Part shown: piece after piece, positions 1 through 11,013 of the stretch
Layout: each line of letters begins with the position of its first letter
Position numbering within the stretch: position 1 is the first letter of the stretch
Assembly (NCBI GenBank): GCA_027559495.1
Contig: JAMXSV010000026.1
Coordinates: forward strand, 1,612,001-1,676,000
Direction: 5' to 3'
Origin: Aurifilum marmelostoma
Lineage: Eukaryota; Ascomycota; Sordariomycetes; Diaporthales; Cryphonectriaceae
Length of the DNA stretch: 64,000 nt
Program-made: the position numbers and the translations under genes
Notes under the pieces: model-generated
Told to the model about the DNA's origin: nothing
Seen by the model: only the letters and a program-made list of their open reading frames with translations
Databases searched by the model: none

Positions 1-1373
1 AACTATTATTCCCTGGAAGCGCCACCAGTCATACCTATCGAAGGATAGATGGAAATGGGACCAAGATCATTCATTGCACCGACTGAGAATGTCACGCTGG
101 GAAAGCCTGGAGCCGAGCAAGACTATCGTGGGGGCTTGCACACGATAATCATGGGTGTGCGTATTACCCTGCATCAAGCGTCACGTCAGCCGGGTGGCGC
201 ACCCCTCCTGATCGATAAAAGGACATTTCCCGGGTACAAGGCACATGTGTATCTCTTGTGATTGTTGCGAACTCGGAAGCCGAATGCGAACGTGTCGCAT
301 GATGAGTTTTTTTGTGAATCTTCTTTATAGGGACTGACACGTCAGGGATGGGTTCGCGTGATTTGTGGCTTTTATTGTTACGGTCAAGACGAGGTTGGGA
401 GATTGGGAAAGGGATGTCAGCCAGATCTTCGATGGATCCGTGTGTCGCCATAATGTACAGCCTATCAGTTCAGCTTGCATCTATTGCTATTGATTCACAG
501 TATTTATGTTGTTCATCCGCGGCTTCCGCCATATTGATCCTGCCCTAGCCTTGTGCATGCTGTGGAACAGCTCAATGATGACTGTCTGGACACTCGCCTC
601 TCTAGAGATTTCTATCTCCATCAACCTCAAGGTCAATCCATGGGGAAGCCTCTGGGTTGTTTGGCCATTACCACTTCAGTATTTGTTCCAAATAATGATT
701 ATTATTGTTTAATATCTGATCATGTGTTTTCACCATGTTGTTTTAAATCTCTGATATCCTCTTCTTATAATAGGCAAAGAGGGGATCTTACTTGCAGGGT
801 GGTGAGTGTATGAACGAGATTAGCAGCTGATCTCTTGGTAATTATCATAAGATAGAATTGGACCTTGGGTATTACAATTATATGGGAAGTGATGCTGAAT
901 ATGAGAATTTGGCTGCACCTGATGTTAGCAATGATGGCATTAACGTTGATTGATTATCCACTGATCACTGATGGCTACTTCCATACACAAAGTGCATAGA
1001 GGACGTCCCAAGCTGATACCTAGATAGTTAGGAAGTACTTGATCAGAGAAATTTCGTTCGATCCACAATCTCCTCCGTCTTTGAACTGACCAGAGGGCTA
1101 ATGTCATAGGTGTACCCTATGTTGTGATGAGCACCTAATAGGATCGTTAGATATCATACGATCACTTGATTACGCAGTGAATAAGCATTTTGACAATGCC
1201 AGCGATATAAGGCAATATATGTAGACCCTCAAGTTCTTTCCGGAAGGGAAAGAAGAGAAAAAAAAAACAACGGATAGGAGATCGATTTCAGAATGACAAA
1301 TCTCTAATTGAAAACAGGGCCAGACACCGTCATATGGGCTCCCAGAACCTCAACAAAATACATTCGTGTCGTT
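1..1373. other. Gene-free stretch at the left edge
   Basis: I see no coding region that looks like a real protein. From about 440 to 1370 the sequence is visibly richer in A and T than the rest of the window and has many short stop-interrupted frames. That could be decayed repeat DNA or simply intergenic sequence. No terminal repeats or transposase fragments are visible. The right end is the 3' flank of the dioxygenase gene. Confidence 0.5.
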
Positions 1374-2444
1374 TCAATCATCCCAACTTCCAATCGTAAA
1401 CTGCGAGTTGCACATGTTGGTTAGTTCCCAGTCTTCAGCCCCCAGCTCCCCTCTCATATCCTCGTCTTCCTTGTCCCCACAGAGCCCAGCCACAAAGATG
1501 CTCGCCATGAAATGATCGTCCGTAGCATGCGCCTCTCGGTACTTGGGGTGCTTCATCAGCGCCGTCACCTTCCTCCTCAGCCTGGGCCCACCGACGCCGG
1601 CGCCCCTCGACCTCTCGCTAGAAGCAGAGGACCGCAGCACCGTCCCATACGCGGCGTCCTCGATCCGGGTGGCGGACGAGTGGCCAGCCACAAGGGCGTC
1701 AATGACCTCTTGGCGGAAGTCCATAGCCCAGGCCTCGGGCGGCGTGGGCTGGGCAAAATTGTCCCTGTAGCGCAGCATGGGCGCCCAGACGTTGCGGTAC
1801 AGGTTATGCACGGCACCGCCGCTGCCGATGAAGAGGGTCTTGTGGCTGTCCCAGTCGCGCAGGGGCCGCAGGGCCGCGCCCACGGCTAGGTGGAAGTGAG
1901 GGTCGTATTTGTGCTGCGACGAGATGATGGTTGTTGGCGGACAGGCCCGGGGGAACATGCGGATCAGGACGAGGTATGTGTCGTGGATCCAGTCGAAGGT
2001 CTCGTCGGGCTTGGAGGCGATGCCCGCTGCGGCGAGGTGCGACTGGATGACAGGCACCATGGCAAGGTCTGGGTTGACCTTGTACTGCTCGTATTTGGAT
2101 GGGTGGACCATGGCGACCGGATTTTTCCCTGGGTGAGGGTTGGCGGAGATGAGGATGCCGTCGAAAGTTGTGGCCCAGTGTGCGCCCTGATGATGGGTGA
2201 GTGAGGAGTCAAAGATATATATATCTTTAAAGAAACAGTACATTGTTGGGACAAGCAAAGTGAATGCAACGACGAAACGCACCATCATAACCACATGCTC
2301 CACGCCGTGTCTCACAGCTTCATCACCCATCCTCTCCCAATATCGCGCCGAGGCACTGTCCTCGCCCAGCATCATCGTCGAGCCATGAGAGAAGAAGTGC
2401 ACGGGGGCCATCTTGGCCTTCTGCTTCTTATCAATAGTAGCCAT
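1374..2444 (-). CDS. LigB-type extradiol ring-cleavage dioxygenase (4,5-DOPA dioxygenase-like)
   Basis: Probable non-haem iron or zinc dependent enzyme of the LigB/DODA family, which opens catechol-type aromatic rings next to the hydroxyls; the real substrate cannot be read from sequence. Exons on the minus strand are 2444-2283 and 2186-1374. The intron (2282-2187, 96 bp) starts GTGCGT, ends CAG and has no stop in frame, so an unspliced reading looks like one open frame with a 32-residue insertion. Splicing joins VVMM to GAHWATT, as expected for the family, giving 324 aa. Candidate metal or active-site histidines are H20 (SHGST), H57 (GAHW), H122 (WIHDT) and H181 (GGAVHNLY). The ATG at 2444 is used; M12 (MAPVHFFSH) is an equally good start. 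The next gene, the ALDH-like one, lies upstream on the same strand. Family call is strong, function general. Confidence 0.88.
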   Translation of the reverse strand: MATIDKKQKAKMAPVHFFSHGSTMMLGEDSASARYWERMGDEAVRHGVEHVVMMVRFVVAFTLLVPTMYCFFKDIYIFDSSLTHHQGAHWATTFDGILISANPHPGKNPVAMVHPSKYEQYKVNPDLAMVPVIQSHLAAAGIASKPDETFDWIHDTYLVLIRMFPRACPPTTIISSQHKYDPHFHLAVGAALRPLRDWDSHKTLFIGSGGAVHNLYRNVWAPMLRYRDNFAQPTPPEAWAMDFRQEVIDALVAGHSSATRIEDAAYGTVLRSSASSERSRGAGVGGPRLRRKVTALMKHPKYREAHATDDHFMASIFVAGLCGDKEDEDMRGELGAEDWELTNMCNSQFTIGSWDD

Positions 2445-3113
2445 AATATATGTATGTTTGTCTGGCTTGATACTCTTGTGTCGGCAGTTCCGCCACTTCT
2501 GATCTACAAGGTAACCTTGTATCAGTTTGGATGTTGTTTCTCCAGGATGAGATAGACTGATGAAGATTAGATGTCACAACGCCCAAATGGTGGATATAAT
2601 TCGATTCGCAATTTTGAACACGCTGCTCTTTCCCGTGGCGACAGGGTCACAGAAACGCACAACGGGTATTTCTATATTCTCCGTGGGGCGCTGAAACAGG
2701 CCGTTCAAGATGTTGATCCATGTGGAAAGTATATAAAGTAGTATGTACTGTGTACTTAGTATGAGATGTTGATAGATGAGTGGGGGGCGGACCAAGCTGC
2801 CCCCTCGTCAGTATTGATACTTACCGATTCCACCCCACACGTCCCGAAGGGGTCTCAGCAGCACCTGCCACGCCTATACTATGTATGTGTGTGTGTCTCG
2901 AACTCCACAGTCACTAAAGAGTCCAGGATTCTCCAATATGAGTACCTTGCGCGGCAGCTAACCCCGGATCTGGGCCGGTGGGTCTTTGTATAGAAGGGAG
3001 GGAGAGGGGCGTAGGGCCAACATAGTGAGGGCGTTCTGTTGCAGTGGGCTTCATTACCTCAGTTTTACTGCTGTGGCCAATGAATAGCGTTTCGTCGATT
3101 TACATAGTATTTC
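2445..3113. other. Intergenic: upstream of the dioxygenase, downstream of the ALDH-like gene
   Basis: No protein-like frame. A TATA-like element (tatataaag) on the plus strand near 2729-2738 has no plus-strand gene behind it, so I assign it no role. The stretch must contain the dioxygenase promoter and the ALDH-like 3' end. Confidence 0.5.
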
Positions 3114-4817
3114 TCATCTAGTCCTCATGGCATATTCTAGACCTTTCCTACCCAGGTAGTATGTCGAGTACCCAAGCACCGGTAAGACCACAGTCAGATA
3201 GATGCCCGCTCCCGTCAAGATTCCCACCTCGAAGAACCCTGTGGCTTTGTTATCTGGCTGCCCTGTTGGAGGCAGTGGCTTCAACGCCATATCCATGACA
3301 GCAGATGCCGTGGTAGCCTTTTTCCCACGTTTCTCCCCAGAACTATCAGCACCGCCAAGAATCAAATCGTTTATTTTCATAAAGAATGGCGGAGGCTCCT
3401 CGACAAATTGCGGTCGCAGGGTCGAGAACATATCCCTGTTGTACCTGTACAAGAACTCGGGACTATGCGCTGTTGGTGCTGCAGGTCCCACAAGGACATG
3501 CGCAGGAATTTGGTTAAGTAGTGAAATGTGGCAAGGAATGAACTGAGCAAGATATTTGGCTGAACCAGGCTCGGCGAAGAAATAGCCGCCCAGCATTGGA
3601 TTCCTGAAAACCCCCCAGTGTCAGCACGCGTGTGTCTGTAAATGCAGCGACATGAAGCTGTGACGACGGGAAACTCACTCATGTTCATAATTGAATGCTG
3701 CGTCGGTGAGACTGGAGCATGTCGCGATGAGCAGAAATTTGCCCGTAATCTTCATCCTCATGAGCGGCGTATTCCTGCGGCCTCTTAGCAAGCTGAAGAC
3801 GTTTCTCAAGCCATGGCAAGTGGCAAACTCACCGGTCCAAGACTTCAACTAGCTTAAAGTTACTCGATCCGAAAGTAGACACCTGCCTCTCAGATTCTGC
3901 CATCTCGATGGCCCTTGCAGTCTCATCGCTCCGGCCACTGCTCCTGAGCTTGTTCACACCGCTCACTCCGGCAAAATAGGACGTGGCGTATCGGGAACAT
4001 GCCTCAAAGAAGCTCTTTTGGACAAATTCGTTGACCAGTACCAGGTCCGGCGCGTAAGGCGAGGAACCGTCGAAGCTGAATCTTGCCGTGGTGATAGCCT
4101 TGGCTGCTGCATTAATATCTGCACTCCTATCGACAATGGCAATGCATCGGCTATTATTGGAAGAGAGCAGCTGAGAGGTGAGAGTCCTTGGGGGCCCGTC
4201 CCCGGTCTGGTCGACCAGGACAGCCTCTCTCAGGACACTTTCGTCTGGGATCGATTTGACGATGCAGAACGTGTCGATGTTCAAGACTTGGGCGAGAAGA
4301 GTCCGCAGGACGTCATCTATTCGAAGTAGCGTGTCCGGGAGCTATGCAGCTCGTCAGCACTCTGCTGCCCGTCCCGGGACCTCGAATAAAGCCGTTGAGT
4401 AGTTGGACTCACCACGACAGCCACACAGTTTCCAGACGCGATAGCAGCTGCCAAGGCCGTCACGATCGAATAGAGGCGCGTATAGGTCGTTGGCACTATG
4501 ACCACGAGTCCAGCTCCAAGTCTTCTCCCCCGATGGTCCTTGCCCTGTACCACACTGTATTCCTCCTCAAGACTCTTCTCGAAATCCAGAGTTCCATAGC
4601 AGTGTCTCACTGCCTCAAGAGCCAGACAGTACTCTGCTTCCACCTCAGAGGTCGTGAAGCCCGAGTCGGATTGGAGGGCCGCACATATCTGCTCCGCCTC
4701 CTCCCTGAGAAACTTGTGGAGAGATTGAAGCTGGTCCTGTCGATGCCGCATGTTCTCAGCTCGACCGTCCAGGACGGACGTCTGAAGACGCTCGATGGCT
4801 GCTACGGCAGAAGACAT
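3114..4817 (-). CDS. Aldehyde-dehydrogenase-like protein without catalytic Cys, C-terminal membrane anchor
   Basis: Four exons on the minus strand: 4817-4413, 4341-3833, 3774-3679 and 3603-3114, giving 499 aa. The introns have clear gtgagt donors and cag/tag acceptors, and all phases agree. The fold follows class-3 (fatty aldehyde dehydrogenase-like) ALDH order, ending in a hydrophobic segment (about residues 460-485, ILTGAGIYLTVVLPVLGYST) and a basic tail, as in membrane-anchored FALDH/Hfd1. At the active-site motif, where ALDHs read N-x-G-Q-x-C-x-A-P-D, this protein reads FDGSSPYAPD, so the nucleophilic Cys is Pro. The substrate-binding PWN motif is also absent (VPTTYTR). The gene has normal exons and no stops, so it looks like a maintained pseudoenzyme and not a decaying gene. 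It could bind NAD or lipid aldehydes, or act as a scaffold; that is inference. Confidence 0.8.
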
Positions 4818-5402
4818 GGCTAAATGTGCTGCCTCTCGTTCCTGTAATTTTGACTGCCCAGGAAACGATCAAGGTCTTTCGCAGGACGCAATGACGGACG
4901 GTGTTGCGGTTCTGAGGGCGCAAAAGTGAGAACCGTTTCTCATCCTTGACGTGGAGTCACCTCTGCCCATGACTGACCTGCGTTCTTTCAAATTACCCAC
5001 CACGGTTCCCCCAGCTGTCCATCTGAGCCGACATCATATCCGATCTTATGTTGTAGAGTTTCGAGTGGTTGCTGTGTGACGCACCTCGAAAGTTGGGGTA
5101 CACGGGATGTGGGGGAGAGTTGGGCAAGGGGGGGAAGGAAGGAATGGTTGGCTCAGCTACGGCGCTTGCTCACAGCACTGTAAGTCTGGGAGCACATGCC
5201 ACTGCAGACATGTTTCAGGGTGGCAGCATGGAGAGGAAGATCGTCCCTTGCCCAAAGACCGACCAGACCGACCAGACCGACCCAAATTTAGGTACCGACG
5301 ACCTCGACGGTTTTATCTGGTCACCCAAGACCACAGCCTCCTTCACACACGCACAACAAAAGATCACGACTGTGAGGCACAGACAATACCAAAGAAGCCA
5401 CA
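4818..5402. promoter_or_regulatory. Divergent intergenic region between the ALDH-like gene and the small orphan gene
   Basis: Holds the promoters of the ALDH-like gene (leftward) and of the small gene at 5403 (rightward). An imperfect repeat of gaccagacc units lies near 5260-5281. I see no conserved open frame and no convincing TATA box; open frames here are short and compositionally random. Confidence 0.45.
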
Positions 5403-5857
5403 ATGTCCGTCACAACAACAGACAACCCGATCTCGACAGCTGTTGAGCGCGCCGCTACTTCGTCCCACCTACGAGACTACGACATCCACCTCAGTGGTGA
5501 CGCTTCGGCACCAGCACCACCGCCTAATACGGACAACCAGCCTCGCGCATCACGACAACAACCTCACTCAAACCCGCCGAACTGGGATGTCGAGCACCGT
5601 GGAGTTCCACCTCACAGGCCGATAAATAGAAACTTGGACTTCGACCAACGGCCCTGGAATGGGCAGCCCGCGGGAGATGCATTTGTCATTACAATGTTCA
5701 CAGGCGTGTTTACTATATGGGTAAGTCCGTCTGTCCAGAGCTCAAACATGTTCTAGGAAAATCTGACACAATGCAGAACCTCAACCGGCTCTGGCGGAAT
5801 ACAGGAGGCAGATTGAATGACAGGATCTTCAGATATAAGATTGGCGGGGAGATTTGA
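5403..5857 (+). CDS. Small hypothetical protein with a short C-terminal hydrophobic segment
   Basis: Two exons, 5403-5720 and 5777-5857, encode 132 aa. The intron (5721-5776, 56 bp) has a good gtaagt donor and a cag acceptor and joins in phase 0. The first ~85 residues are polar and low in complexity (Ser, Thr, Pro, Gln, His). A short hydrophobic segment follows (AFVITMFTGVFTIW, residues 93-106), then a basic Arg-rich tail containing NLNRLWRN. This could be a tail-anchored or peripheral membrane peptide. I do not recognise the family. Support comes from the intron, the codon use and the ATG context (caca-ATG-TC); the gene could still be spurious. Confidence 0.5.
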
Positions 5858-6344
5858 TGAGAAACTAGGTCCATTGTCTGATATTCTCATGAGGTGAAAA
5901 GAAGAGTGGGGAGGTAACGGACCGAAGGGGGGGGGCTCAACATGGGACGGGAATACTCTTCTCCTCATCGCCCTCTCAACGTCATTCTATAAGACACAGA
6001 ATTAGCAGTACACAATTAGGATTGTAATATTGAAAGTACCAGAGGTACTTGGACCATATTACTCCGTGCATAGGTACTTCTCAGATATCGGGACATCTGT
6101 CCCCGCCCCCACCTCTCCGAACCAGCTGCAGCTCTCGGCCTTTTTGGGAAGCGTCACGGTTATTCCGGGCAGCCTCATGCATATACATGGTCACATCAGT
6201 TTTATGCCCTCAGGCGTAATTCCACTCTCCATCATGTCTCTATATTTCTTTGCAGACCACACATGAGACATTGCCGATGAGAGGCCCTAAGTGTTCCTCT
6301 CCAAGTCAGCCACCTTGTGTCTCCTCAGAACTATTCGACAGAAC
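5858..6344. promoter_or_regulatory. Intergenic: promoter side of the S15 hydrolase gene
   Basis: No coding evidence. Contains a nine-base G run (5927-5935) and the 5' flank of the hydrolase gene. A second in-frame ATG at 6291 could extend that protein by 18 residues. Confidence 0.4.
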
Positions 6345-8246
6345 ATGGCCTTCTCTCAAGATGTCGAGACGCCCCCAATAAGGGATATCTCAACCCGCTA
6401 TGAGGACAAAGAGAACAATCTTTTGTTCCTGAAGAACGTCTCTATCCCCTTGAAGAACTCTTCACTGCCCATCCGCGCTAATGTCTACCTCCCCCTCAGC
6501 CATGTCACCAAGCCTGAGGAGCGATACCCCGTGCTTGTGACCTATGGGCCCTACGGGAAGGATATTCCCTACGCCAGCTTTTTCCCGCGCTCCTTTGACG
6601 AGGTCAACCCGGAGCACAAGTCAAAGTACTCATCATGGGAGACCCCCGACCCTGTCTACTGGACCGGGCACGGCTATGCTATCGTGCGCGCAGACGAGCG
6701 TGGGACCGGTCAGAGCCCGGGCCTGCTGGACACCATGAGCGTGGGCACCAGCGAGTGCTTCTTCGACGTGGTGGAGTGGGCTGCCGTGCAGGACTGGAGC
6801 TCTGGCAAGGTGGGCCTGCTGGGCATCTCGTACTATGCTGGTAGCCAGTGGCGGGTTGCTGCGCGGCGGCCCAAGGGCCTGGCGGCCATCATCCCGTGGG
6901 AGGGCATGAGTGACTACTACCGAGATCGCTGTCGTCATGGTGGCATACTGAGTAACCGCTTCATTGGTTTCTGGTGGAACAGACAGGTGCTGGTCAACCA
7001 ATATGGGAAGGGAGGACGGTCTACGTTGACATTCCCGCCCGATGGCCCTGGGGCGAGAGGCCAAGAGGAGACCATCGAGGGGAATCTTCCTGAGGATGTG
7101 TTGGTGAAGAACCGTAGGGATCAGACTCAGGATAACGAGAAGAACCGGTTCAGGGACGACGATTATTACGCCAGCAAGGAGTATAAGCTGGAGGATATCG
7201 AAGTGCCGCTGCTGAGTGTTGCCAACTGGGGTGGCATCCTGCTCCACCTTCGTGGCAATGTCCAGGGCTACCTCCGCGCAGGCTCCAGGTTCAAGTACCT
7301 GCGGTTCATCACCGGGAGGCATGACCTGCCATTCTACTACCACGACGAAGTCGAGGTGCAGAAGAGCTTTCTTGATGCGTTCCTGAAGGGAGACGACCGT
7401 GTGGGCTGGAGCGTGCCAGGCAAGGTCGCGCCGGTGACGCTGACGCTGCGGAAAGGCAATGTTGGCTACAATGATGCAGAAAAGGAGAGGGCGTACCCCA
7501 AGAGGGAGGAGAAGGCTTGGCCACTGCCAAACACCGAGTACACCAAGTACTATCTCACCCAGGAGCGGGCCTTGACGACGAGCGGGCCTCTTGGAGAGGA
7601 GCTCCAGAAGCTGACGTACAAGGCGCTGGGCACTCTGGACAATCCTGCGCTCATCCAGTTTACCACAGCGCCATTCGAGAAGGAGACGGAAATCACAGGA
7701 CATCCTCTCGCCCACCTGTGCGTGTCGACGACAGGACCACCCGAAGCAGACATCGACATCTTCGTCACCCTTCGGCACCTGGACGCCTCAGGGCAGGAGA
7801 TTTTCTATACTGGCACGGCCGGTGATCCGGTTCCCCTATGCAAAGGCTGGCTTAGAGTGAGCCTTGCTAAAATCCACAACGAGCATCCTAACCATAAGCC
7901 ATGGCTGCCACATAGGGAGTATCTATCCACAGATGTTCAGCCCGTGGCAGCCGGTCAGACTTATGAGGTTGATGTCGAGATCTGGCCGACAAATGTCGTG
8001 GTTGACAAGGGAAGTAAGCTGGTCTTTGAGGTGTCCAGTGGTGATACCCAAGGCTGTGGTACTTTCCAACACAACTCAGAAATTGACAGGTGAGTGATGC
8101 TGCCCAGCACCCTTGCTCATTGCATCAAAATGACTTGGACTGACCCTTTTGCTAGACCTGTGTCCAAATTCGGCGGCGACAACCACATTATGTTCGGGAG
8201 AGGCTTTGACAATTATCTGACGCTGCCGGTCATTCCGTCCAAGTAG
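6345..8246 (+). CDS. S15 / CocE-NonD family serine hydrolase (X-Pro dipeptidyl-peptidase-like)
   Basis: Two exons, 6345-8089 and 8156-8246 (intron 66 bp, gtgagt...ctag), encode 611 aa. The N-terminal alpha/beta-hydrolase domain carries RADERGTGQSPG and the nucleophile elbow GISYYAG, with Ser162 as the predicted catalytic residue. A histidine-containing segment (GRHDLPFYYHDEVE) precedes the domain end. The C-terminal half is the jelly-roll domain typical of S15 and cocaine-esterase-like enzymes. These proteins hydrolyse esters, amides or acyl-prolyl peptides; the fungal members are mostly uncharacterised. No signal peptide is visible, so it is probably cytosolic. I use the ATG at 6345 (MAFSQDVETPPIRD) because the sequence upstream to 6291 does not resemble the family. 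The second exon supplies the last ~30 residues, which would be lost if the intron were ignored. Confidence 0.88.
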
Positions 8247-8770
8247 AGTATAGATAGGGAAGAGAAGATGTATCTGCAAGTCCATGGAGAACATGAGTGT
8301 CTGGAACTTGTAAAGTAGATAGAAGAATGCCTTTAGTCAACAGTTTTATCAAGAGGCATTGTGAAATTGTTGAAGGATGTGTGGACTGGTTTGGCACCCC
8401 CAATGCCGTGCTTTCTGGGAAGAGTCTAGCCTGGGCTTGAGCTCTCTTAGCCCTGAGGGTCCAGGCAGTCTGGAGTGTCTGGTGGGCTCTCAAGCTTAAA
8501 GCGGACCAATTACAAGCTGACCAGGCTAGGTCTACGCCCCTCCCTTCCATAGCCCCCCCTGTAGGCAGTCGGCCTACCCTCAGCCGTGGAAGGCCACATC
8601 TTCAATTGACTTGCCTGCAACTTTTCTGGGGTCTCGGATGAAGCTTCGCCCCGATACACCACCACCAACCGCTCCAGAGGTGCAACACAACCTCTCCGTC
8701 CTTCTTCTTTCCCTTCCCCTCCCCCTATCTTTCTTGTCTTGTCCTGTTGACCCCTTCATTCATTGGAATC
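8247..8770. promoter_or_regulatory. Intergenic: 3' flank of the hydrolase and promoter of the Irc22-like gene
   Basis: No coding evidence. The last ~80 bases before the ATG at 8771 are strongly pyrimidine-rich (ctccgtccttcttctttccc and similar), a common leader type for highly expressed fungal genes. Confidence 0.45.
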
Positions 8771-9708
8771 ATGGCTTTCCTCAAGCTCTCGGCTCTGGCT
8801 CTCCTGGCCCTGCGCGTTGCTTCTGTCTTCGCAGTTGATGTCGATGTAAGTCTCCCCTTGTGGTCCGGCCTCTGGCCATGCGCGCGCGCACATGACATTT
8901 GAAAACTGATGATCGTCCCTCCAGCCCGAGGATGCGACTGCTGCTGCTGCTGGTTCCCCCGAGCTCAAGATCGACATCGCCACGACCTTCCCCGACTCGA
9001 CCTTGGGCGTCAAGCTCGTCAACGGCCGCCCTACGAAGGCGATAGTCGAGATTGCGAACCACGAGGATGCGCCCATCAACCTTGTCTTCATGGGAGGCAT
9101 GCTGGCGACCACTCAGCCTCTGCCAGAGGATGCGCCCCCGTCTGCTGGCGTCCTCCGCAACCTGTCCGCCATGAGCTATGATGTCGACATCGGTCCTGGC
9201 GAGGCTCGCACCCTGCCCTTCCCCTTCGTGCTGGACATGCAGCCTCAGGATGTCGTCCTCAACCTCCTGGCCGTCATCCGCAACGAGAAGAACCAGATCT
9301 TCCAGGTCGAGGCCCACAGTGGTCTCGCCAGCATTGTCGAGCCCCCCACCAGCATCTTCGACCCCCAGATGTACGTGACATGAACCCCCTATCCACCAAT
9401 TGTTCCGAGGCTTTCGGATAACTGACAATGCTTTCTCGCTCTGCAGTATCTTCCTCTACGTGTTCCTGACCGGCGCTTTCGGTGGCACTCTTTACTTCAT
9501 CTACAAGACCTGGATCGAGGCTCTCTTCCCACAGGCCAAGAAGGCTCGTGCTGGCAAGAAGGCCAAGATTGAGGCCCCCGAGCCGCTGTCTGGTAACGAA
9601 TCTCCCGGCGTCGCCTCTGGTGTTGACAAGGACTACGATGAGAGCTGGATCCCAGACCACCACCGCCGGCCCACCGCCAAGCGTGTCAAGTCCAAGAAGA
9701 ACGAGTAG
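8771..9708 (+). CDS. irc22: TRAP-alpha / Irc22-like ER membrane protein
   Basis: Three exons (8771-8845, 8925-9370, 9447-9708) encode 260 aa; introns are 79 and 76 bp with gtaag/gtacg donors and cag acceptors. The first exon is a signal peptide (MAFLKLSALALLALRVASVFA). The lumenal part contains the conserved TRAP-alpha core (VKLVNGRPTKAIVEIANHED, then SYDVDIGPGE). A transmembrane helix begins at about residue 175 (IFLYVFLTGAFGGTLYFIY) and a basic cytosolic tail follows. Known family: the animal translocon-associated protein alpha subunit (SSR1), which sits at the Sec61 channel; the fungal members are named after yeast Irc22. Its neighbour, ribosomal protein eS28, is convergent. Confident on family; the role at the translocon is by homology. 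Confidence 0.9.
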
Positions 9709-10597
9709 AAGGCGCTCGTCAAGGGCGAGGGCAGATCTGGAGGTCGCAAAAAAATTTGGCGCAAGGAATCGTGCAAAATGGATGCGCTCCTGCGCGGGCT
9801 GCTAGGGCCGGCAGGATACCAATTGTTAGAATGTCAGGTGGTGGGTTGGACGAATACGGTCTGAGGCTAGAATAGTATCTACTCAGGGCTGATTTGAGTA
9901 CGGGATACAAGTCGCTTCAGACAGTACTCTCGGTCGCGCAACCGTCGCGGCTCGATCATAATAAATCAATTAGTTGAGCCGTCGAACTCAAGTCGTCTCT
10001 CGCTCCAGGCCATGGTCGCAATCACTATATTTCTACTCCTCTCATGGCTGCCTTACCAGGGTCGACTTGGAGGATCACAATGGCGGACGATATCTATACA
10101 CGTAGACCGAAACACGCGCCGTCCGTGAGCGGGAACTGGTAGGTGCTGGCCGACCACATCCATGCGCGAAGGCTCACGGTCTCATTCATAGCAACAGCAA
10201 CGATCAGACCTAAGTCAAGAATACACACGGATTTCCACAAGAGTCACATATTTCCAACATCTGGAAGACAAGTCATTTTGTTGGCCGGACAGGATCGGTT
10301 GTGCTTCGTGCATTTTGCTTATTTTTTTCGTTGAAAACTCGCAACTCCAGTAGTATCCGGGACTCCGTCTCTATAGATAAGACCCGAGACCCCAAGCACG
10401 GCGGCGTCGCTCATCGTCATCGCGAGAGAAAGGATCCGCCTAAAGACCTGTGCCCAATTTTGTGCCATGTCCGCCCGCGCTGGATGCTGTTTGATGCAAC
10501 ACGTCCGCCGCCGCCGCCACCGCCACAACCACAACATGCTGCCCATCGTCTCCCCCACAGCTTCGCTCATGCCGTCTGCTCCATCACTGAAACCGTT
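9709..10597. other. Convergent spacer between irc22 and rps28
   Basis: Contains the 3' flanks of two convergent genes. I find no protein-like frame or RNA gene in it; the last ~300 bases are likely the long 3' untranslated region of rps28 or simply spacer. Confidence 0.45.
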
Positions 10598-11013
10598 TTA
10601 CCTCAGACGTCTGGCTTCGCGCTCGGATTCGAGGAGGCAGAGGATGTCGTTCTCACGGACTATAGACGGCACAAAGGGGGTAGATGTCAGCATTCCTGCC
10701 CTGCAGTCTCTCCCGGCTTGTTCTCCTGCCTGCCCGGGCCTGGGGTGTTAAGATTTCGTACCGGGTCCCTTCACGTTGCGGATGATCGAACGGGTCTGGT
10801 CGTCCATGAACTCGACGCGAACCTGGGTGACACCACCACGAGAGCCTGTAATCCATTGAAAAATCAGCAATCTTGCGCTCTTCTCCAACCTGCTGACAAC
10901 AGATTTTTATTTTTCTTCCTCATGACGACGAGAGGGAGGGATCAATCCGTACCGGTACGGCCGAGGACGCGGGTGACCTTGACGAGCTTGACGGGTTGCT
11001 TGGAGGCATCCAT
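10598..11013 (-). CDS. rps28: 40S ribosomal protein eS28
   Basis: Three short exons on the minus strand, 11013-10953, 10845-10762 and 10659-10598, encode 68 aa. The spliced protein begins MDASKQPVKLVKVTRVLG, continues through GVTQVRVEFMDDQTRSIIRN and ends LLESEREARRLR, matching eS28 over its whole length (67-69 aa in yeast and human). It is part of the 40S head near the mRNA exit channel. Donors are gtacgg and gtacga, acceptors acag and atag; introns are 107 and 102 bp. No exon is longer than 84 bases, so the gene is invisible to simple open-frame searches. Both introns interrupt the coding region in phase 1. Identification is close to certain. Confidence 0.96.

Noticed and set aside
5107..5625. 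172-codon plus-strand frame overlapping the start of the small orphan gene
   Set aside because: Composition is that of an alternate-frame shadow; the overlapping spliced frame has better splice and start signals.
6633..7778. Long antisense frame opposite the S15 hydrolase
   Set aside because: The plus-strand frame carries all family motifs; the antisense frame is an effect of codon bias in GC-rich coding DNA.
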